64,000 bases of DNA from Molanna angustata. Taxonomy: Eukaryota; Arthropoda; Insecta; Trichoptera; Molannidae. The position numbers were made by a program, and so were the translations under genes. Location: the NCBI GenBank assembly GCA_963576475.1, contig OY754990.1:10398921-10462920 (forward strand). The letters are read 5' to 3'. Position 1 is the stretch's first letter. The number at the start of each line of letters is the position of its first letter. The notes under the pieces are model-generated. The model was given only the letters and a program-made list of their open reading frames with translations. It was not told the origin of the DNA and ran no database searches. Shown here in pieces: positions 54,100 to 64,000 of the stretch.

Positions 54100-54664
54100 A
54101 CACAAACGAGTGGGTTGTGGCCAACGCTAAACTCCTCACTAACAAGTCATTCTATAAAGTATTCAAATTTTGTATGGAAAATTTCCAACATTTTCATGAA
54201 ATGAGTTTGTTAAATTATTTTTTATTTAAATATTTTATTATGAAAACTTGATAACTCTTCAATGCCATTTTATGAAAGTGATGTGCCTTTTTACGAATTT
54301 GAAAACAAAAATTTCAAATTTTAAGTTTCCTGAGCTTGGGGTTACTTTGAAATATTTGACGGTTAAAAAAATTGAGAAGCACTATTCATATATCGTTCAA
54401 AATCTAATGGGATCTAATCGAGTATTAGATATACATATTTGCAAAATTTGAATAGAATCGAATGAGTACTTTAGTCTATAATCGATAAAGTAAAATGAAC
54501 ACGCCGTACATAGCACATAGCACACACACACAGATACATTGTGATGAAACTTTCAGAATACAATCTCAGCATGATACTAGTTGATAATCTGCAAAAAAAA
54601 ATACCCTTAAAAATTGCGAAATCATAACTCCCCACTATATCCCCTTGGGTTAGTGAGGAGTAAA
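54100..54664 (+). mobile_element. RepC copy 5, full length
   Basis: Same order as 27955-28514, ending CCCTTGGGTTAGTGAGGAGT at 54641-54660. Confidence 0.7.
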
Positions 54665-54724
54665 AATGGCATTAGGCTTGCGATCTTTGTCTCTTCCTTA
54701 TATTATCTCTATCTCTCTCCAGTC

Positions 54725-55345
54725 TTAATCCTGCGGATTGGTTTGCAGAAGAAGTCTACATCTCGCTTTCCACTTCGCTCTATATTCTGCAGCCCTCTTC
54801 AGCTCAACATTATGTGGCGCAGTTCATGTCTCCGCATACCTGTATCAAATATTCCCGTCGTGGACGCCCCCTGTGTTTTGTCCCCTCAACCATTGCCTCC
54901 ATTAGGTCATGTAGGAGACCCTCGTGGCGCAGGATGTGACCAATCCATCGAGCACGTCTCTCGGAGATGGTTTTGAGTAGGTACCTCCCTTCTTCGACTC
55001 TGTTGAGAACCTCGGCATTCGTGATGTGGTCTCTCCAGGAAATTCTCAATATCTATTCTTCTGTAACACCACATCTCGAAAGCCTCTATCTACTTCTGTC
55101 TTTTTCGGTAAGACACCATGTCTCACAGCCATACATCAGTATGCTCCACACATAATATGTTTTTGTAAGTCTCTTACCGAGCTTCAAGTCTAAGTTGTTT
55201 GAATCAAGTATCTTCGACTTCTTGTTGAAAGCCAGTCTTGCCTGATGTATTCGGCTGTCAATTTCTTTCCTTGTTCTCCCATCCAAAGAGATCCTACTTC
55301 CGAGGTACACAAACTCTTTTGTGTTTTTCAGTGTTTCTTCTATTA
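54725..55345 (-). pseudogene. Non-LTR polymerase C-terminus, longest copy of the KARC..QTNPQ family
   Basis: The minus strand reads YLGSRISLDGRTRKEIDSRI, ARLAFNKKSKILDSNNLDL, YYVWSILMYGCETWCLTEKD, then a shift, RISWRDHITNAEVLNRVEEG, RRARWIGHILRHEGLLHDLM and HRGRPRREYLIQVCGDMNCA, another shift and the short closing part. This lies after the reverse-transcriptase core, which is missing. Confidence 0.85.
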
Positions 55346-55856
55346 TGTAAACCAGTCAAATAAATGTCCAATTGAATCAAAATAGATACACATTTGACAT
55401 AACAACTAAATTTGTAACCAATATTGACAAAATGATTGAAAATATACCTACCAGCTTGAGTGGATTTATTCTATATATTAACACTGGCTAAACTCAATTT
55501 TTATCGTTATAAATTTACCACCAATAAGGAAGTCACGAGTGTAACTCTTCTAGATAAATCGTTCTTTAATGTTCGTCTGTAGATCAAAATGGCGCTGATA
55601 ATGATGCGAAATTGATTTTTTTATAGTTTAGATAATTTAGTTTTCAATTAATTCGTATTTTTTTAGTTAATCATCGTATATCAGAATGTTTTTTAAACAT
55701 TTTTCAAAGTCCAACCGGTTATGATATTAAGTAGGTAATAATAGCATTAATTAATAACAAGCCTTTTTTAGTGTTGTTTAAGTTATTGACCAGAATTTAA
55801 ACGAACTTGAATGTAAATAAGTGTCTAATAATTTTGGGATATGAATAAAAAATAAT
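55346..55856. other. No feature recognised
   Basis: AT-rich. It holds AAATGGCGCTG but no frame or shared repeat. Confidence 0.4.
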
Positions 55857-57668
55857 AGGAAACTTACAGTATACAATCTCCTCATGATACTCACAGACAG
55901 AGAATTATCAATAATATAGATATGGTTAAACATTGTGAATACATGACTCTCCACTATTAGTATAGCAGTACTGGAGAGTATAGAAACATCACTAGGAAAC
56001 TTACAGTATACAATCTCCACATGATACTCACAGACAGAGAATTATCAATAATATAGATATGGTTAAACATTGTGAATACATGACTCTCCACTATTACTAT
56101 AGCAGTACTGGAGAGTATAGAAACATCACTAGGAAACTTACAGTATACAATCTCCACATGATACTCACAGACAGAGAATTATCAATAATATAGATATGGT
56201 TAAACATTGTGAATACATGACTCTCCACTATTACTATAGCAGTACTGACTGGAGAGTATAGAAACATCACTAGGAAACTTACAGTATACAATCTCCACAT
56301 GATACTCACAGACAGAGAATTATCAATAATATAGATATGGTTAAACATTGTGAATACATGACTCTCCACTATTACTATAGCAGTACTGGAGAGTATAGAA
56401 ACATCACTAGGAAACTTACAGTATACAATCTCCACATGATACTCACAGACAGAGAATTATCAATAATATAGATATGGTTAAACATTGTGAATACATGACT
56501 CTCCACTATTACTATAGCAGTACTGACTGGAGAGTATAGAAACATCACTAGGAAACTTACAGTATACAATCTCCACATGATACTCACAGACAGAGAATTA
56601 TCAATAATATAGATATGGTTAAACATTGTGAATACATGACTCTCCACTATTACTATAGCAGTACTGGAGAGTATAGAAACATCACTAGGAAACTTACAGT
56701 ATACAATCTCCACATGATACTCACAGACAGAGAATTATCAATAATATAGATATGGTTAAACATTGTGAATACATGACTCTCCACTATTACTATAGCAGTA
56801 CTGACTGGAGAGTATAGAAACATCACTAGGAAACTTACAGTATACAATCTCCACATGATACTCACAGACAGAGAATTATCAATAATATAGATATGGTTAA
56901 ACATTGTGAATACATGACTCTCCACTATTACTATAGCAGTACTGGAGAGTATAGAAACATCACTAGGAAACTTACAGTATACAATCTCCACATGATACTC
57001 ACAGACAGAGAATTATCAATAATATAGATATGGTTAAACATTGTGAATACATGACTCTCCACTATTACTATAGCAGTACTGACTGGAGAGTATAGAAACA
57101 TCACTAGGAAACTTACAGTATACAATCTCCACATGATACTCACAGACAGAGAATTATCAATAATATAGATATGGTTAAACATTGTGAATGCATGACTCTC
57201 CACTATTACTATAGCAGTACTGGAGAGTATAGAAACATCACTAGGAAACTTACAGTATACAATCTCCACATGATACTCACAGACAGAGAATTATCAATAA
57301 TATAGATATGGTTAAACATTGTGAATACATGACTCTCCACTATTACTATAGCAGTACTGGAGAGTATAGAAACATCACTAGGAAACTTACAGTATACAAT
57401 CTCCACATGATACTCACAGACAGAGAATTATCAATAATATAGATATGGTTAAACATTGTGAATACATGACTCTCCACTATTACTATAGCAGTACTGGAGA
57501 GTATAGAAACATCACTAGGAAACTTACAGTATACAATCTCCACATGATACTCACAGACAGAGAATTATCAATAATATAGATATGGTTAAACATTGTGAAT
57601 ACATGACTCTCCACTATTACTATAGCAGTACTGGAGAGTATAGAAACATCACCAGGAATCTTATCAAT
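55857..57668. repeat. 137-bp satellite with a 278-bp dimer pattern, 13 units
   Basis: Units start GGAAACTTACAGTATACAAT. Most are 137 bp; four have a 4-bp ACTG duplication (GTACTGACTGGAG) and alternate with plain ones, giving four 278-bp dimers (56158-57269) between plain monomers on both sides. Units are almost identical: I saw one internal change (57190), and the first and last units are more diverged. Frames of 65-112 codons on the minus strand are a by-product. Confidence 0.95.
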
Positions 57669-57689
57669 CTCCACATGATACCCTAAAGA

Positions 57690-57775
57690 CGCAACTAAAA
57701 ACTGTGTCTCTTCTGGGAATAGAACCCCTATTCTTTGGCTCAGTAGTCAGATATCTAACTTACTGAGTCAAGAGG
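57690..57775 (-). repeat. SINE-1 head remnant
   Basis: The minus strand keeps a degraded A-box and B-box (GGTTCTATTCCC) and ACACAGTTTTTAGTTGCG; the rest of the body is lost. Confidence 0.6.
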
Positions 57776-58340
57776 AGACAAATATCGTACGATTTTCACA
57801 TGATCTGTGAATTTGTCAATCATAAGATATCGGGACATTTTAATAACATGAATCTTCATTATTACATTAATACAAATGTAGATACAACAAAATTCTGCAA
57901 TCGAAATGAAAGAAATTGCGGTTAATATTTTATTGTGATGAATCAAAATAATAATGGTTTGGTAAAATAATCAGATGTCGTAACAATATTGCACACCACT
58001 GTACACTTTATATACAACAGTTATTGGCAATTGTGTTACGTTTGTGTGGAAGATGCGAAATGTACAAGAGGGTACAGATTAAGTCGTGCAATGCGAAATA
58101 ATTATGATCATTATTTTTTGCGTCGAATTATATTATTTACAATAATTATAACTCACAATATGATATTACTATTTTACACGGTGAACGGTTTCAAATTATT
58201 TGGAATGAATAACAGAATATTATGAACATGTTATATATTCTACTTCAACACTTGCCCATAAATGGAATTATCTAAGTTAAACGAAACATGAGTTGATTGT
58301 GGCTTAAATTACATAAAATCGACGATTTTTTTAAAACTAG
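57776..58340. other. No feature recognised
   Basis: AT-rich; one 78-codon frame (57989-58225) without motif. Confidence 0.35.
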
Positions 58341-58382
58341 TTGCATGTAACACATTATATCTAATTGTCGATGGCGATAGTA

Positions 58383-58790
58383 CCCTATTCAGTAACTATT
58401 GTAACTAAAATAGGAACGTTCTAAAATTGTAGATTTTAGATTTACGGTCTTATTTCAACGTTATAAAATGTCAACTTGGACTAAATGGAATAGGAACGTA
58501 CCTATATTGGCCGGAACGAAAATTATGAATGTAAAATTCATAATTTTCGAATGTAAAAATGAATCCGAATGTATTTTGAAATTTATGAATGTAAAATTCA
58601 TAAATTTCATAATCATTCATAATACGTCTAATTCAGTAACTTTTAAGAACGTTCCGGCCAATATAGGTAGGTACGTTCCTATTCCATTTAGTCAGAGTTG
58701 ATATTTTATAACGCTGAAATAAGACCGTAAATCTAAAATTTAATAATTTTAGAATGTTCCTATTTTAGTTACAATAGTTACTGAATAGGG
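58383..58790. mobile_element. 408-bp MITE with about 150-bp inverted ends
   Basis: CCCTATTCAGTAACTATTGT ... ACAATAGTTACTGAATAGGG, with the match continuing far inward (TTTACGGTCTTATTTCA, GGAACGTACCTATATTGGCC). The middle has repeats of ATTCATAA. The left flank GATAGTA recurs as GGTAGTA at the right; the undisturbed RepA copies read GATAGTATG once, so a duplication of 5-7 bp can be inferred. Confidence 0.8.
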
Positions 58791-59112
58791 GGTAGTATGT
58801 ATAGTGTATAGTTAAATAATACATACATACTAAACTATAAACACTTAATTCATAATTAATTTATTGATTTTTTTTTTATTTTATTGCCGGAAAATTACAT
58901 TTATTACAAAATAAATTTGAACATTATAAATATAAACATTAGTACCTATTACATTATAAATAGTTGATAAAGTTATATGGAATATATCGCCTCACTAGAC
59001 CTAGGTCTGTTCTGAAGCGATACTATTTTTAAGTGATTATTATATGTTTTTGTTTTCTTTACAAAAACTTAATACACTGTGGAGAAGAGTCTTTTTTACC
59101 TACCCCGAAAAT

Positions 59113-59305
59113 GTAAGCAGCTTGATGTTATGTATGTAAACAGCTTGATGGTATGTATGTAAACAGCTTGATGGTATGTAAATAGCTAGATGGTATGTAT
59201 GTAAACAGCTTGATGGTATGTATGTATGTATGTAAACAGCTTGATGGTATGTATGTATGTAAACAGCTTGATGGTATGTATGTATGTAAACAGCTTGATG
59301 GTATG
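59113..59305. repeat. Minisatellite of 23-27 bp inside RepA
   Basis: Seven to eight copies of GTAAACAGCTTGATGGTATG with a variable (TATG) count. In other RepA copies the motif occurs once. Confidence 0.85.
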
Positions 59306-59404
59306 TATGAAGATTAAGTTTTAAACTATTCCCATTAGATGATATTATGTATACTGCCATAAAAATTTTATGTAACGAAATTATTAAGAAATACGAAATA
59401 AAAA

Positions 59405-59500
59405 TATATGTAATACTTCTGAACGTGTATATGTCACTGAACTCATCCTAAACCGATTTTTATGATTTTTTGTGTGGGCTAAATGGTTAAAATTTACAAT
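59405..59500 (+). repeat. Helitron-like internal scrap
   Basis: GTCACTGAACTCATCCTAAA and CCGATTTTTATGATTTTTTG resemble a segment I associate with lepidopteran Helitrons; a related piece is at 62725-62790. No ends are present. Confidence 0.4.
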
Positions 59501-59616
59501 TCGAATAAAAAAGAATACAGTTTAAGCACGTTTTGAGCGCTGTTGACTGCATATACACATTGATCAACGTCTTTGGCACAAACAGTCTCCTGTATGGGGA
59601 CTGGCTGCCTTACAAA

Positions 59617-61659
<2,043 letters not shown>

Positions 61660-61703
61660 AAAACAGACCTGAAGGTCTATTCAAAAGAAGAAGAAGAAGA
61701 AGA

Positions 61704-62050
<347 letters not shown>

Positions 62051-62151
62051 AAAAAAAAATGACGCCTGATGTTATGCAAACAGTATAACTTTTGAGACAA
62101 AATAAAATACGAAGCAGGGGTTTCATTGTTATAATATATTTTATTATTATA

Positions 62152-62710
62152 CAGTGTGTCTCAAAAGAATGTTTAAATTTAGTGGATCGATTAAAAAAGT
62201 ATGCCGTGTATCGAAAAAATGTTTATTAATTATTAAAGTACACAATTTGGGAATTTATTTCTTAAAAATAATATTGTCCAAATGTAGACCCTCGCGTTCG
62301 CAGCACTCATTTAATACAACAGTAAAATTACTTATGACGGCTCGGCAGGTGGACTCAGTGATGGCTACCATTTCGTGACGGATATTTTCTTTCAAATGCG
62401 CCAGGGAAGTCGGTTTATTGGCGTAAACTTTAGATTTAAGATAACCCCATAGGAAAAAGTCCATAGGGGTTAAATCAGGACTGCACGGAGGCCAATTTAT
62501 GTCACCTCTCCTAGAGATCAATTTGCCTGGGAAAATTTCACAAACTCGTGGCAGAGATGTATTGGACGTGTGTGACGTTGCTCCGTCCTGCAGGAACCAT
62601 GTTCTTTCGTTATAGCCAGGAAAGTTTTGCAGTTCAGGCCCCAAGAAGTCGTTTAACATCTCCACATCACGCTCTGAATACAAATATAAACATTTTTTTG
62701 AGACAACTTG
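62152..62710 (-). pseudogene. DD41D mariner-type transposase, deletion derivative 2
   Basis: TA at 62150-62151 and 62711-62712 flank ends CAGTGTGTCTCAAAAG and (reverse) CAAGTTGTCTCAAAA. The minus-strand frame of 142 codons (62683-62255) is open: VEMLNDFLGPELQNF, WFLQDGATSHTSN, INWPPCSPDLTPMDFFLWGY and ESTCRAVISNF. The spacing between Asp of QDGA and Asp of PMDFF is 41 residues, the DD41D signature reported for the rosa-type mariner group. The N-terminal half with the helix-turn-helix and first catalytic Asp is missing, so it could only move with help. Confidence 0.85.
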
Positions 62711-62868
62711 TATTATATGTACGTGTGTGTGTCACTGAACTCCTAAGCAGCTGGACCGTTTTTCATGATTTTTTTTCTGTTATCATTTTATGCTGTCCTA
62801 CAAGAGCTAGGTTATCGAAAATAGAAAAGGCAAAATATCATCTTACATTATTTTTAACGGCAGATAAT

Positions 62869-63846
62869 GGTGGTTATTCTGAAATGACTACCGTTGTATC
62901 GACATGAATCCAATCACAATAGGTAGTTGTTTTTGTTTGTCAAAACAATCGTCACGCAATAGTACACGTTTTGGTAATTCTGAACATGCAATTGCCTTGT
63001 CCATGGTCAAAAACAATCGTAACTAGCTTCAGACCACAGATTATGTCTTCAGACACTTCTATTTTATCTGTGCTTCACACTTCAAAACATTCGAACACAT
63101 GCGAATACCGTTGTTTACGCGCTTCAATCTTTACTATTTTATATAAATATCTACCATCTACTCATTAATAATGTCTAAAATGTCATTAATAATGTCTAAA
63201 TGTGATAATGTAACTTATTTCTGTTATGTAACAGCTCACTGAAGGTTGTGACATTGATACGTTTATGTCTTGAGCCACTGCCTTTTGTTAAGATCTTTGG
63301 CCGTAGAAATTCAAAGTTGTGAGAACCTTTATTTCGACTGGTATATGTAGCTCTTTTTGTATTTCCACAGACAGGAGGAGTAATGATGTTGATTAAAAAT
63401 CTCGCCATATTTCGGTCAAATCTGTATACTTCAATAAATCTAATTTCAGGAATATCGAATGGGTTTGTCACGTCTCTTAAATTCCTTCTATAAATACTAT
63501 ATGCATACCTAGAACAAAACCATAAAACAAAATTAAAACATCGATACTTCATTTTTAAAAGTTTTACAAATGTGCTGTTAATGAATAAAAATCCTACTTC
63601 CAATCTGTCATTTTCCTCTAAATATTCAACTAAAGCCAAAGCTGCATTTTGTTTTCTCAAACCGAGTCAATCTGTAATCTAAACAACAGGCTTTGACCGC
63701 TTGTTTCAATATCAACAGTTGTTCAGTCAACTATTCCAACAGATGTGCGTTCAGAATAACCCACTGTCAAAAAAGACGATAGCCGCCATTTTTGTATTGT
63801 GATAATCCCAGATGTCAATCGGTTTTGTCGTTTCAGAATAACCACC
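62869..63846 (-). mobile_element. PIF/Harbinger-type element with 20-bp inverted ends
   Basis: GGTGGTTATTCTGAAATGAC (62869-62888) and GTCGTTTCAGAATAACCACC (63827-63846) match in 19 of 20 bases. AAT stands directly outside both ends, a 3-bp duplication as expected for this superfamily. The interior encodes only part of a transposase. Confidence 0.8.
63196..63660 (-). pseudogene. PIF/Harbinger transposase, N-terminal fragment
   Basis: A 154-codon frame with RRNLRDVTNPFDIPEIRFIE, VYRFDRNMARFLINIITPP: the region before the catalytic domain in Harbinger nucleases, where an (L/R)RD..NPFD(I/L)P..RF...(Y/F)R(F/L) pattern is usual. It breaks off before the first catalytic Asp, and such proteins are normally about 400 residues, so no activity is expected. 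After ITPP the sequence no longer fits and is probably out of frame. Confidence 0.7.
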
Positions 63847-64000
63847 AATATCCGTTCACCATCCATTCTAAATGTTGCTTTTTAACGCGAGATGAGACTG
63901 ATAAGGGGCCATGGGGGTACACCTACACAATTGTGTCGTGCTTCCTTTTATAAGGCAATGCAATTTTGGTATTCAGTAATATGTTATTTGTAATTTTCTT
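63847..64000. other. No feature recognised
   Basis: Window end; no frame or shared repeat. Confidence 0.4.

Larger units (their letters stand above)
58341..59400 (-). mobile_element. RepA copy I, interrupted
   Basis: CTAG at 58338-58341 and the GTAACACATTATATCTAATT block begin the 3' end. A 408-bp MITE interrupts at 58383-58790, then RepA continues (58791-58860), another unclassified insert follows (58866-59030), and the body resumes with the amplified AACAGCTTGATGGTATG segment. Confidence 0.55.

Noticed and set aside
55957..57674. A repeated 65-112-codon protein on the minus strand
   Set aside because: The frame follows the 137-bp satellite period and is closed or joined merely by the 4-bp difference between units.
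63196..63660. A domesticated Harbinger-derived host gene
   Set aside because: It lies within matching terminal repeats, is truncated before the catalytic residues and has no exon structure in view.

Overview
This window is animal nuclear DNA, most likely from a moth or butterfly. The case for Lepidoptera is indirect: AT-rich sequence with many TAGGTACCTA-like motifs, tRNA-derived SINEs with insect-type tails, Helitron-type insertions, many RTE-, R1- and jockey/CR1-type retroposon pieces, a copia-type LTR element with the internal initiator-tRNA primer site, and DD41D mariner relics. No exon-intron gene, rRNA or functional tRNA of the host could be supported. Nearly everything recognisable is a mobile element, a broken piece of one, or a tandem repeat, so this looks like a transposon graveyard in intergenic or heterochromatic DNA.

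Layout. 1-6.1 kb: nested SINEs and three recurrent non-coding families that I name RepA (Helitron-like, about 1.0 kb), RepB (about 0.4 kb) and RepC (about 0.55 kb with inverted ends). 6.1-9.8 kb: a jockey/CR1-type non-LTR retrotransposon with an uninterrupted endonuclease plus reverse-transcriptase frame of 1164 codons, the only apparently intact protein-coding unit. 9.8-14.5 kb: retroposon 3' pieces, SINEs, and RepA inserted in RepB. 14.5-26.3 kb: a tandem locus built from an 11-bp minisatellite and a larger unit (RepX), split by a copia-type element (16858-24982) whose two 157-bp LTRs differ at one position. Inside that element lie a 3.0-kb Helitron in gag, a copy of the element's own 5' flank replacing the middle, and a 502-bp insertion with an 8-bp target duplication in pol. 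26.3-37.4 kb: fragments of at least six non-LTR families, a GC-rich tandemly duplicated island (29.9-31.0 kb) and several inverted-repeat elements. 37.5-39.7 kb: a 2-kb minisatellite whose unit is a palindrome matching the RFX X-box, followed by a Helitron-type 3' end. 40-55 kb: more relics, including two copies of a TTAA-flanked element, a DD41D mariner deletion derivative and a (TAAA)n array. 55.9-57.7 kb: a 137-bp satellite with a dimeric higher-order pattern. 58-62 kb: an inverted-repeat element nested in RepA, then four long (TA)n tracts around a reverse-transcriptase fragment. 62-64 kb: a second mariner derivative and a PIF/Harbinger relic with terminal repeats and a truncated transposase.

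How the parts relate. Nothing here is an operon or pathway. The parts relate by nesting: SINEs sit in RepA and RepC, RepA in RepB, a Helitron in copia, retroposon pieces in DNA transposons. That order gives a relative age for many insertions. Family and clade names come from reading motifs by eye; no database search was possible.
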